A stretch of 6,179 nucleotides of DNA from an uncultured Eubacteriales bacterium (GCA_948933715.1 CAQZPH010000045.1:1-6179), one strand, 5' to 3'. Positions 1 to 5,942 are shown, numbered from the stretch's first letter. A program made the numbers and translations. Notes: generated by a model not told the origin, from the sequence alone.

Positions 1-461
1 CTTTAGGGGTAGCTGATGCTCTTGAACAACTTGGTGTTGATGTTAGAGTTCAAACTGCTATGGTTATGCAGCAACTTGCTGAGCCGTATATAAGGAATAA
101 AGCAGTACGTCATCTGGAAAAAGGTAGAGTAGTTATCTTTGGTTGTGGAACAGGTAATCCATTTTTTTCAACTGATACAGCAGCATCGCTTAGAGCAGCA
201 GAAATAGATGCTGACATTATACTTAAAGCAACTATGGTTGATGGAGTTTACGATAAAGATCCAAAGAAAAATAATGACGCTAGAAAATATGATTCTCTTA
301 GTTATAGAGAAGTTTTAAATAAAGGATTAGCGGTAATGGATAGTACTGCAGCCTCAATGTGCAAGGATAATGGTATTCCACTTTTAGTTTTTAGCATAGA
401 TAACCCACAAAACATCTATGATGCAATTATGGGAAAAACTGTTGGTACAACTGTGATATAA
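1..461 (+). CDS. pyrH: UMP kinase (uridylate kinase), 3' part only
   Basis: Phosphorylates UMP to UDP in the cytoplasm with ATP, feeding pyrimidine nucleotide, RNA and UDP-sugar synthesis. It is an amino-acid-kinase-fold enzyme that works as a hexamer. The reading frame is open from base 3, well before the first visible ATG at base 60, so that ATG is internal. About 152 residues are visible of a usual 235-240, and roughly the first third, with the N-terminal nucleotide-binding segment, lies off the left edge. Family marks that remain: AEPYIR followed by HLEKGRVVIF, the GTGNPFFSTDTAA substrate loop (about bases 147-185), the ADIILKAT strand, DGVYDKDP (bases 240-263) and VMDSTAAS (bases 333-356), then the usual MGKTVGT tail. 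The residues before the GTG loop are Gly-Cys, where E. coli has Ser-Ala and B. subtilis Ala-Gly. The TAA stop at 459-461 lies 23 bases before frr, the usual partner. Identification is secure. Confidence 0.96.
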   Translation, partial: LGVADALEQLGVDVRVQTAMVMQQLAEPYIRNKAVRHLEKGRVVIFGCGTGNPFFSTDTAASLRAAEIDADIILKATMVDGVYDKDPKKNNDARKYDSLSYREVLNKGLAVMDSTAASMCKDNGIPLLVFSIDNPQNIYDAIMGKTVGTTVI

Positions 462-462
462 T
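454..462 (+). promoter_or_regulatory. possible extended -10 promoter element before frr
   Basis: The bases read TG-A-TATAAT, a perfect extended -10 element for a housekeeping sigma factor. They span the pyrH stop codon. A transcript would start near base 469-470, just before the GAGGAG ribosome binding site of frr, giving a leader of about 15 bases. No recognisable -35 hexamer sits 16-18 bases upstream (bases 434-439 read aaaaac). Matches to TATAAT are common in DNA this AT-rich, so this is only a candidate for a secondary promoter. Confidence 0.25.
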
Positions 463-463
463 A

Positions 464-472
464 ATGATATGA
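464..472 (+). other. two-codon mini-ORF ATG-ATA-TGA (Met-Ile-stop) between pyrH and frr
   Basis: The ATG lies 2 bases after the pyrH stop, and the TGA shares two bases with the GAGGAG ribosome binding site of frr (471-476). It has no clear ribosome binding site of its own, so use would depend on ribosomes reinitiating after finishing pyrH. The reading frame is certain as sequence. That it is translated is only a hypothesis. The same start-Ile-stop pattern appears at 1060-1068, 2649-2657 and 5954-5962. Confidence 0.3.
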
Positions 473-484
473 GGAGCTTAAGAT

Positions 485-1039
485 ATGAAAGAAATTTTTA
501 GTAAGTTAGAAGAAAGCATGCAAAAATCTATAGGCGTTCTTTCAAAAGAATATATTTCAATAAGAGCAGGTAGAGCTAATCCTTCGGTTCTCGATAAAAT
601 AATGGTAGATTATTATGGAGCACCAACTCCTATAAATCAATTAGCTGCCATTTCTGTTTCTGAAGCCAGAACTTTAGTGATACAGCCTTGGGATGTATCT
701 ATTTTAAAAGAAATAGAAAAAGCTATACAAACATCAGATTTAGGCATTAACCCTCAGAATGATGGAAAAATTATAAGGCTTATTTTCCCAGCGCTTACCG
801 AGGACAGAAGGCGTGAAATTGTTAAAGATATAGCTAAGATGGGCGAGGATACTAAAGTATCGATTAGAACTATGCGTCGCGATGCTATAGATAAAGTAAA
901 GAAGATGAAAAAAGATTCAGAAATAACAGAAGACGATGTGAAACAAGCAGAAAAACAGATTCAAGATATTACTGATAAGTTTTGCAAATCTGCTGATGAT
1001 CTATCTAACGAAAAGCAACGTGAGATAATGGCAATATAG
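485..1039 (+). CDS. frr: ribosome recycling factor (RRF)
   Basis: RRF acts with EF-G to split the post-termination ribosome and release mRNA and tRNA. It also promotes drop-off of very short peptidyl-tRNAs. The 184 residues match the usual length of about 185. The long three-helix-bundle parts are residues 1-30 and about 105-184, with the small beta domain between. Visible family motifs are IRAGRANPSVLDKI (27-39), VDYYGAPTPINQLA (41-54), the GKIIRL strand (94-99), FPALTEDRRRE (101-111) and RTMRRDAID (128-136). Arg132 lies in the last motif, at the position conserved in the family. The start at 485 is preceded by GAGGAG at 471-476 with an 8-base spacer. It follows pyrH by 23 bases, as in most Firmicutes, and is followed by uppS after 32 bases. 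Nothing in it is truncated or unusual. Confidence 0.98.
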   Translation: MKEIFSKLEESMQKSIGVLSKEYISIRAGRANPSVLDKIMVDYYGAPTPINQLAAISVSEARTLVIQPWDVSILKEIEKAIQTSDLGINPQNDGKIIRLIFPALTEDRRREIVKDIAKMGEDTKVSIRTMRRDAIDKVKKMKKDSEITEDDVKQAEKQIQDITDKFCKSADDLSNEKQREIMAI

Positions 1040-1059
1040 CAAGAGGATACTAACTGGGA

Positions 1060-1068
1060 GTGATATAG
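1060..1068 (+). other. two-codon mini-ORF GTG-ATA-TAG in the uppS leader
   Basis: The bases read GTG, ATA, TAG inside the 32-base gap between frr and uppS. They overlap GGGAG-TGAT (1056-1064), which also looks like the uppS ribosome binding site: an AGGAGGTGAT-type site with one base missing. AAGAGGA at 1041-1047 could serve as a binding site for the mini-ORF, 12 bases upstream. The extended ribosome binding site alone may explain the TGAT, so translation of this mini-ORF is doubtful. Confidence 0.2.
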
Positions 1069-1071
1069 CTT

Positions 1072-1806
1072 ATGAGATGGCTAAAAAAAGAAAACCATAA
1101 AATAAAAAATCAACTTCCTGTTCACATTGGAATTATAATGGACGGTAATGGAAGATGGGCTAAAAAAAGAGGGCTTCCTCGCTCTGCTGGCCATAAATCA
1201 GGAGCTAATAATTTTAGAAAAATCACTAGATATTGTAGCGGAATAGGAATAAAATATCTAACTATATATGCCTTTTCTACTGAAAACTGGAAAAGACCAG
1301 AAGAAGAAGTAAAATTTTTAATGAATTTGTTTGAACAGTACATAAAAGAAGCTTTAAGTGACTTTCAAAAAGAAAACATAAGAATTATTTTTTTAGGGGA
1401 TAAAAGTAAATTTTCCACTAATTTAAAAAATCTTATAGATGAAGTTGAAAAAGCATCTAAAACCAAAACTGGCATGACACTTAACATTGCAATGAACTAT
1501 GGTGGTAGAGATGAAATAGTAAAAGCGGTTAAAAGTTTGGGAGAAGAAGTGAAAAAAGGAAAGATTTCTCCTGAAGAAATAGATGAAGAGTCTATTGCAG
1601 GGAAACTTTATACTTGCGGTCAACCTGATCCAGATTTGATAATAAGACCAAGTGGTGAATATAGGTTATCAAACTTTTTGCTTTGGCAAAGTGCTTATTC
1701 TGAATTGATTTTTATGGATATATTGTGGCCTGATTTTAGCACAAAAGATTTAGACAAAGCACTAAACGAGTATTCATCCAGAAATCGACGCTTTGGAGGG
1801 ATATAA
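1072..1806 (+). CDS. uppS: undecaprenyl diphosphate synthase (cis-prenyltransferase)
   Basis: Adds isopentenyl units in cis configuration to farnesyl diphosphate, giving C55 undecaprenyl diphosphate, the lipid carrier for peptidoglycan and other wall polymers. It is a soluble, peripheral cis-prenyltransferase dimer. The 244 residues are normal for the family. Motifs: HIGIIMDGNGRWAKKRGLPR (18-37) with catalytic Asp24 and the phosphate-binding GNGR, AGHKSG (39-44), YAFSTENWKRP (66-76), LNIAMNYGGRDEI (137-149), DLIIRPSGEYRLSNFLLWQ (188-206) with the pyrophosphate-binding Arg192, Arg198 and Ser200, and ELIFMDILWPDF (211-222) with Glu211, the probable Mg2+ ligand. It ends in RRFGGI, typical for UppS. 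The sequence has Pro in IRPSGE where many homologues have Thr. The ATG at 1072 is the only sensible start before the catalytic motif. The stop directly abuts the cdsA start. The long C55 product is inferred from family and context. Confidence 0.97.
   Translation: MRWLKKENHKIKNQLPVHIGIIMDGNGRWAKKRGLPRSAGHKSGANNFRKITRYCSGIGIKYLTIYAFSTENWKRPEEEVKFLMNLFEQYIKEALSDFQKENIRIIFLGDKSKFSTNLKNLIDEVEKASKTKTGMTLNIAMNYGGRDEIVKAVKSLGEEVKKGKISPEEIDEESIAGKLYTCGQPDPDLIIRPSGEYRLSNFLLWQSAYSELIFMDILWPDFSTKDLDKALNEYSSRNRRFGGI
1795..1800 (+). promoter_or_regulatory. ribosome binding site of cdsA, inside the end of uppS
   Basis: GGAGGG lies 6 bases before the cdsA ATG at 1807 and is formed by the last codons of uppS (the Phe-Gly-Gly of its conserved RRFGGI tail). 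The uppS stop (1804-1806) touches the cdsA start with no gap, so ribosomes ending uppS can initiate cdsA directly. This fixes the cdsA start. Confidence 0.8.
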
Positions 1807-2631
1807 ATGATTATCAGAACAATCTCAGGTGTTTTAGGTGGGTTAATTGTTATAATTGTTCTTATTTTTAATAATAGTTTGCCGCTGCTATTAAATGCTG
1901 CAATATCTATTATAAGCATGCTTGCTACATATGAAATATTTTCTGCCATGGGCCTTAATAAAATGTATAAGGTTACAATCCCGGGGATTTTATTTTCTGC
2001 AATGCTACCTCTTATAGGCAATGGTTTATTATGGCAGGGGCTATGGTTTATATATACCTTTTTCATATTTGGAGTACTTCTTGTTATTAAAAAAGATTTG
2101 TGTTTTAAAGATATTGCTTCCATATATAGTGTGGTATTATTAATTACTATGTCTTTAAACTTTATTGTAAAGCTAAGAGATTTTGGTGGTGTTTTTAGTA
2201 GTTTTTATGTTCTGTATGCTCTTTGCATATCATGGATGTGTGACATAGGCGCATATTTTTCGGGCACTTTTTTTGGAAGGAAAAAGCTTTGCCCCACTAT
2301 AAGCCCTAAAAAAACCGTTGAAGGAGTTGTGGGGGGAATTATTTTTTCTTTTTTAATGAGTATTCTTATATGTTTTGCGTTTGAACGGTTTATGTTTGAT
2401 ACAGGTGTAAGGGTGAATTTCCACTATATAGTTCCAATCTCTCTTATTGGAACCGTAATATCAATTGTTGGAGATCTTGTATTTTCAGCGGTTAAAAGAG
2501 GTTGTCATGTAAAGGATTTTGGGAATGTTATTCCTGGTCATGGTGGAGTTCTAGATAGATTTGATAGTGTAATTTTTGTAGTTCCTTTTGTATATTTTAT
2601 GGTTAATATTTTTAATATTATAAGAATATAA
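1807..2631 (+). CDS. cdsA: phosphatidate cytidylyltransferase (CDP-diacylglycerol synthase)
   Basis: Converts phosphatidic acid and CTP to CDP-diacylglycerol, the branch-point precursor of phosphatidylglycerol, cardiolipin and phosphatidylserine-derived lipids. It acts in the cytoplasmic membrane. The 274 residues match the family and are mostly hydrophobic, with about eight likely membrane segments (for instance 5-21, 27-47, 59-76, 80-94, 103-120, 171-192, 207-227 and 254-271). The full CDP-DAG synthase signature runs from Ser227 to Asp253: S-x-V-KR, then VKD (235-237), then PGHGG (243-247) and the terminal DRFD (250-253). A second conserved block begins at Asp146 (DIGAYFSG), with FGRKKL (156-161) and ISPKKTVEG (165-173). 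All expected catalytic and metal-binding residues that I can place are present. The start has a good ribosome binding site inside uppS. Placement next to uppS and dxr is usual in Firmicutes and Proteobacteria. Confidence 0.97.
   Translation: MIIRTISGVLGGLIVIIVLIFNNSLPLLLNAAISIISMLATYEIFSAMGLNKMYKVTIPGILFSAMLPLIGNGLLWQGLWFIYTFFIFGVLLVIKKDLCFKDIASIYSVVLLITMSLNFIVKLRDFGGVFSSFYVLYALCISWMCDIGAYFSGTFFGRKKLCPTISPKKTVEGVVGGIIFSFLMSILICFAFERFMFDTGVRVNFHYIVPISLIGTVISIVGDLVFSAVKRGCHVKDFGNVIPGHGGVLDRFDSVIFVVPFVYFMVNIFNIIRI
2431..2453 (+). repeat. perfect 8-bp inverted repeat inside cdsA
   Basis: The arms gttccaat (2431-2438) and attggaac (2446-2453) are exact reverse complements around a 7-base loop. 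They encode part of a membrane segment of CdsA (around Val209 to Thr216). No T-run follows, so it is not a Rho-independent terminator. A stem of this size is expected about once by chance in a window this long, so a role is doubtful. Confidence 0.4.
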
Positions 2632-2647
2632 ATCCGGAACTTATATG

Positions 2648-2653
2648 GGTGAT
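2648..2653 (+). promoter_or_regulatory. probable ribosome binding site of dxr, deciding its start
   Basis: GGTGAT pairs over six bases with the ATCACC near the 3' end of 16S rRNA. It lies 3 bases before the ATG at 2657, the geometry of an AGGAGGTGAT-type site. The upstream in-frame ATG at 2645 has only a weak GGAA (2636-2639) before it. This favours 2657 as the dxr start. The bases also form a GTG-ATA-TGA mini-ORF (2649-2657) whose stop shares one base with that ATG. Confidence 0.5.
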
Positions 2654-2656
2654 ATG

Positions 2657-3826
2657 ATGGTAGAGAAAATTTCAGTGCTCGGTTCAACAGGATCTATTGG
2701 CAAAAAAGCTTTAAAAATTGCAGATAAACTAGGTATATTGGTAAAAGGTCTTTCGGTTTTTAACAACATTTCTTTATTGGAAGACCAAATAAGATGTTTT
2801 AAGCCTGAAAAGGTTTCCGTTTTTGACGAAGATGCTGCTGTTAAACTAAGAAACAATATAAAAGATTGCAGGACAAAGGTGCTTGCAGGCATTGATGGGT
2901 TGTGCGAAGTGGCATCTTTAGAAAGTGTAGATACGGTTTTGAATTCTGTTAGCGGCATGATAGGTTTAAGACCAACGCTTTGCGCAATAGATGCTAGGAA
3001 AAATATTGCCCTTGCTAATAAGGAAACGTTGGTAGCAGGCGGGTCCTTAGTTATGAATAAAGCTAGGGAAAAAGGAGTGAGCATTTTACCTGTAGACAGT
3101 GAACATTCAGCTATTTTTCAGTGTCTAGAAGGATGCCATGATAAAAAATCTTTGCAAAAGTTAATATTAACAGCTTCTGGGGGTCCTTTTTTTGGCAAAA
3201 GTATAAATGACTTAAAAAACGTTACTAAAAAAGAAGCTTTAAAGCACCCTAACTGGAGTATGGGGGATAAAATAACAATTGATTCTGCAACTATGATAAA
3301 TAAAGGCCTTGAAGTTATAGAGGCGGCATGGCTTTTTAATGTGTCACCGGATGATATTGAGGTACTTATTCATAGAGAAAGCATTGTGCATTCTATGATA
3401 GAGTATAATGACAATTCTGTTATAGCGCAACTAGGGGTCCCAGATATGGGGATACCAATACAATATGCATTTACTTATCCTGATAGGCTGCCATCTATTG
3501 TCGATAAGTTAGATTTAAGTAAAATAAGAAACCTTTCATTTTGCAAGCCAGATAACAAGATTTTTAAGGGCATTGAAATATGCAAATCAGCGCTTAAAAT
3601 AGGAGGAACAATGCCTGCTATAGTAAATGGAGCAAATGAAGAAGCTGTCAAGTTGTTTTTGGAGGATAAAATTTCGTTTTTGGACATTAGTAATACCGTA
3701 GAAAAAGCTATGAACCATTTTAAAAGTAATAGTGTCGCTTCATTGGATGACATATTAAAAGCTGATAAGGAAGCTAGAATATTTGTAAAAGAAAATGTTT
3801 TTAGACAGGAGAATAAAATATGTTAA
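2657..3826 (+). CDS. dxr: 1-deoxy-D-xylulose 5-phosphate reductoisomerase
   Basis: Rearranges and reduces DXP to 2-C-methyl-D-erythritol 4-phosphate with NADPH and a divalent metal: the committed step of MEP isoprenoid synthesis and the target of fosmidomycin. From the ATG at 2657 it has 389 residues, a normal length. ISVLGSTGSIG (residues 5-15) opens the NADPH-binding Rossmann fold. ALANKETLVAGG lies at 118-129. PVDSEHSAIFQ (145-155) carries metal ligands Asp147 and Glu149. TASGGPF (172-178) and the flexible-loop motif HPNWSMG (197-203) shape the active site. DSATMINKGLE (209-219) carries Asn215, Lys216 and the third metal ligand Glu219. The C-terminal helical domain is complete. In-frame ATGs at 2645 and 2654 are alternatives (2645 gives 393 residues). 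I prefer 2657 because of the site at 2648-2653 and because homologues begin a few residues before the glycine motif. The last codons overlap rseP by 7 bases. Confidence 0.96.
   Translation: MVEKISVLGSTGSIGKKALKIADKLGILVKGLSVFNNISLLEDQIRCFKPEKVSVFDEDAAVKLRNNIKDCRTKVLAGIDGLCEVASLESVDTVLNSVSGMIGLRPTLCAIDARKNIALANKETLVAGGSLVMNKAREKGVSILPVDSEHSAIFQCLEGCHDKKSLQKLILTASGGPFFGKSINDLKNVTKKEALKHPNWSMGDKITIDSATMINKGLEVIEAAWLFNVSPDDIEVLIHRESIVHSMIEYNDNSVIAQLGVPDMGIPIQYAFTYPDRLPSIVDKLDLSKIRNLSFCKPDNKIFKGIEICKSALKIGGTMPAIVNGANEEAVKLFLEDKISFLDISNTVEKAMNHFKSNSVASLDDILKADKEARIFVKENVFRQENKIC
3807..3811 (+). promoter_or_regulatory. ribosome binding site of rseP, inside dxr
   Basis: AGGAG lies 8 bases before the rseP ATG at 3820 and inside the dxr coding region. 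The rseP start overlaps the end of dxr by 7 bases (3820-3826) in another frame, so translation of the two is probably coupled. The site supports the ATG at 3820 over any later one, and the HELGH motif only 22 residues in leaves little room for another start. Confidence 0.7.
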
Positions 3827-4896
3827 TTAACGTATTATTGGTGATAATTTCAATACTTTTATTTTCATTAGTCATATTTATACATGAATTGGGACATTTT
3901 ATGACGGCGAAGTTATCTGGAGTAAGAGTAAATGAGTTTGCAATAGGCATGGGTCCGGCAATATTTAAAATCAAGAAAAAGGATACGCTTTATGCCCTAC
4001 GATTGTTTCCTGTTGGTGGGTATTGTGCTATGGAAGGCGAAGATACCGAAAGCACCAGTAAGGATGCTTTTTCGCAGAAGTCTGTTTTTAAAAGAATATT
4101 AATTGTAGCTTCTGGTGCAATTATGAATATAATTCTCGCTTTTGTTTTTATGGTTGTAGTTACAGCGCAGCAACCCCAATTTGCTTCCACTAAAATATCC
4201 AAATTTTCTGAAAACGCTACAACAAGTCAATATGGTTTAAAACCCGGTGACACAATAAAATCTATTGATGGATACAATGTATCAACTTTTACAGATATTA
4301 ATTTTATGTTAGCTGTAAACAAAAATTTTACCTCCGATATAATTGTTGATAGAGCCGGCGAAGAAGTTAAGTTAAGTGGAGTAAAATTTGCAACCCGTGA
4401 AGAAAAAGGGAAAACAGTTTTAGTAAGAGATTTTTACGTTTTTCCTATTGAAAGGAATATGGGAACAGTTATAATTCAATCATCTAAAGAAATGGGATCC
4501 AATATTAGAATAACTTATGCCACTCTCATTGGCATGGTAACAGGAAAACTTAGCATAAATGAAGTTTCAGGTCCTGTGGGGCTTGTTTCAGTAATTTCTA
4601 CGGTTGCGTCTGAAGGGCTAAAAGTAAATTTCTTGGCTGCATTAAATAATGTGATAATGGTTATGATGCTTTTATCGGTTAACCTTGGAATATTTAATTT
4701 ATTGCCTATTCCTGCTCTGGATGGAGGAAGATTAGTTTTCTTAATAATAGAAGCTATTAAAGGTAGCCCAGTTAACCCTAAATATGAAGGTTTAATTCAT
4801 ACTGCTGGATTTGCAATGCTAATTTTGCTTATACTGTTTGTTACAGTCAACGATATAATTAAATTGTTCTCTGAGAAAGGAACGGGAGGCCTATGA
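3820..4896 (+). CDS. rseP: RIP metalloprotease, RseP/RasP (site-2 protease) family
   Basis: A zinc intramembrane protease of the cytoplasmic membrane. In this family it cuts membrane-anchored anti-sigma factors after a first-site cleavage and clears leftover signal peptides; its substrate here is unknown. The 358 residues fit the single-PDZ form usual in Firmicutes (E. coli RseP has two PDZ domains and about 450 residues). The first membrane helix (about 1-21) runs into HELGH (22-26), giving zinc ligands His22 and His26 and catalytic Glu23. GVRVNEFAIGMGP (34-46) and PVGGY (64-68) follow, then a second helix (about 93-115). The PDZ domain is about 120-195, with YGLKPGDTIKSIDG at 138-151. A third helix (about 273-296) leads into NLLPIPALDGGR (293-304) with the third zinc ligand Asp301. 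A last helix lies near 327-345. All catalytic residues are present. It starts inside dxr and ends overlapping ispG by 4 bases (ATGA). Confidence 0.95.
   Translation: MLINVLLVIISILLFSLVIFIHELGHFMTAKLSGVRVNEFAIGMGPAIFKIKKKDTLYALRLFPVGGYCAMEGEDTESTSKDAFSQKSVFKRILIVASGAIMNIILAFVFMVVVTAQQPQFASTKISKFSENATTSQYGLKPGDTIKSIDGYNVSTFTDINFMLAVNKNFTSDIIVDRAGEEVKLSGVKFATREEKGKTVLVRDFYVFPIERNMGTVIIQSSKEMGSNIRITYATLIGMVTGKLSINEVSGPVGLVSVISTVASEGLKVNFLAALNNVIMVMMLLSVNLGIFNLLPIPALDGGRLVFLIIEAIKGSPVNPKYEGLIHTAGFAMLILLILFVTVNDIIKLFSEKGTGGL
4884..4889 (+). promoter_or_regulatory. ribosome binding site of ispG with a very short spacer
   Basis: GGGAGG ends only 3 bases before the ispG ATG at 4893, shorter than the usual 5-9. 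The ATG itself overlaps the rseP stop as ATGA (4893-4896). No better in-frame start exists nearby, and the protein begins MRRR followed by a KVIKIG strand, which fits IspG homologues. The layout suggests that ispG depends on ribosomes arriving from rseP rather than on independent initiation. Confidence 0.6.
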
Positions 4897-5939
4897 GGCG
4901 CAGAGCTAAAGTTATAAAAATAGGCGAAAAAAAAATTGGTGGCAATGAGAAAATTGCAGTCCAGTCCATGCTAAATGTGCCGTCATATGATATTGAAAAC
5001 AATGTAAAAGAAGCAATAAGATTGCAAAATGCAGGTTGTGATATATTAAGAATAGCAATTCCTGATATGGATTCTATAAAGCTTATACCAGCAATTAAAG
5101 AAAAAATTACGATTCCCTTGGTAGCTGATATTCATTTTGACTATAAGTTAGCTATAGAATCTGTTGCTGCCGGGATAGATAAGGTAAGAATAAACCCTGG
5201 GAATATCGGAGAGGAATCTAAAGTAAAACAAGTAGCTGACATTTGTAGAGTTAACAATGTTCCGATACGAATAGGAGTAAATTCAGGATCGATTGAAAAA
5301 AGTATTTTATTTAAGTATGGCCATCCTACTGCGAATGCTTTGTGTGATAGCGCGCTTTACCATGCTTCATTGCTTGAAAAATATGATTTTTATGACATAG
5401 TGCTGTCTTTAAAATCTTCTAATGTGCAAACAATGGTCCAAGCTTACAGAACTATTGCAGAAAAATGCGATTATCCATTGCATTTAGGTGTAACAGAAGC
5501 AGGTACAAAGAAGATGGGAATCATAAAATCTTCAATTGGAATTGGTTCTTTATTGCTTGACGGAATAGGTGACACTATAAGAGTATCATTGACAGCAGAC
5601 CCAGCAGAAGAAATCTATGCAGCACACGATATTTTAAAAACCATTGGAATAGAAAAAAAAGGTGTGGAGTTTATCTCCTGTCCAACTTGTGGCAGAACCA
5701 AAATCGACGTTATAAATCTTGCAAAAAAGGTTGAAGATAAATTACAAAACCTTGATAAAAATATAAAGATTGCTATAATGGGATGCGCAGTTAATGGTCC
5801 CGGAGAAGCAAAAGAAGCAGATATTGGTATTGCTGGAGGAAATGGGGAAGGCTTAATTTTTAAAAAAGGTGAAATTATTCGTAAAGTTAAAGAGAAAGAC
5901 CTTGTTGAAGAGTTGCTTAGAGAAATAGAAAATTTATAA
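4893..5939 (+). CDS. ispG: 4-hydroxy-3-methylbut-2-enyl diphosphate synthase (flavodoxin/ferredoxin-dependent), GcpE
   Basis: Converts MEcPP to HMBPP by reductive ring opening, the penultimate step of the MEP pathway, using a [4Fe-4S] cluster and electrons from flavodoxin or ferredoxin. The 348 residues match the short, two-domain bacterial type. The N-terminal TIM barrel (about 1-250) shows VQSM (23-26), NAGCDILRIAIPD (46-58), PLVADIHFD (75-83), VRINPGNIG (98-106), IRIGVNSGS (125-133), LHLGVTEAG (196-204), GIGDTIRVSLTADP (224-237). The C-terminal cluster domain has SCPTCGRT (262-269) with Cys263 and Cys266, then MGCAVNGPGEAKEADIG (296-312) with Cys298 and Glu305, the fourth ligand. All four ligands are present, so the enzyme should be functional. 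The stretch after VQSM reads LNVPSYD, where most homologues have TNT followed by a Thr-rich turn; this is the least typical part. The gene is followed by polC after 19 bases. Confidence 0.97.
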   Translation: MRRRAKVIKIGEKKIGGNEKIAVQSMLNVPSYDIENNVKEAIRLQNAGCDILRIAIPDMDSIKLIPAIKEKITIPLVADIHFDYKLAIESVAAGIDKVRINPGNIGEESKVKQVADICRVNNVPIRIGVNSGSIEKSILFKYGHPTANALCDSALYHASLLEKYDFYDIVLSLKSSNVQTMVQAYRTIAEKCDYPLHLGVTEAGTKKMGIIKSSIGIGSLLLDGIGDTIRVSLTADPAEEIYAAHDILKTIGIEKKGVEFISCPTCGRTKIDVINLAKKVEDKLQNLDKNIKIAIMGCAVNGPGEAKEADIGIAGGNGEGLIFKKGEIIRKVKEKDLVEELLREIENL

Positions 5940-5942
5940 GTT

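Noticed and set aside
60..461. ATG at base 60 as the real start of pyrH
   Set aside because: The same frame continues open to base 3 with conserved UMP kinase sequence (DALEQLGVDVRVQTA), and no ribosome binding site precedes the ATG. The gene is cut by the window edge.
1040..1071. The 32-base frr-uppS gap as a small RNA or riboswitch
   Set aside because: It is too short for a structured leader and shows no stable stem. It holds only ribosome-binding-type sequence and the mini-ORF.
1695..2123. 142-codon open frame on the - strand opposite the end of uppS and the start of cdsA
   Set aside because: It spans the junction of two well-supported genes with conserved motifs on the other strand, and its protein resembles nothing I know.
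2641..3084. 147-codon open frame on the - strand opposite dxr
   Set aside because: It lies wholly opposite the highly conserved N-terminal part of dxr, has no recognisable domain, and reads as the low-complexity Ser/Leu/Phe-rich complement of a coding strand.
3177..3191. GGGGGTCC followed by a seven-T run in dxr as a terminator
   Set aside because: No upstream arm pairs with the G-rich segment, and it encodes the conserved SGGPFF motif of Dxr.
3475..3753. - strand frame opposite the C-terminal part of dxr (similar shadows at 1122-1343, 1423-1623 and 3990-4202)
   Set aside because: All are short, lie inside secure + strand genes and show no family features.
4854..4859. TATAAT inside the end of rseP as a promoter for ispG
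   Set aside because: It has no TG extension, and the bases 16-18 upstream do not resemble a -35 element. AT-rich coding sequence explains the match.
5913..5940. TTGCTT, 16 bases, TATAAG as a promoter for polC
   Set aside because: The -35 matches at only three of six bases, and the whole lies within the end of ispG. It is too weak to list as a feature.
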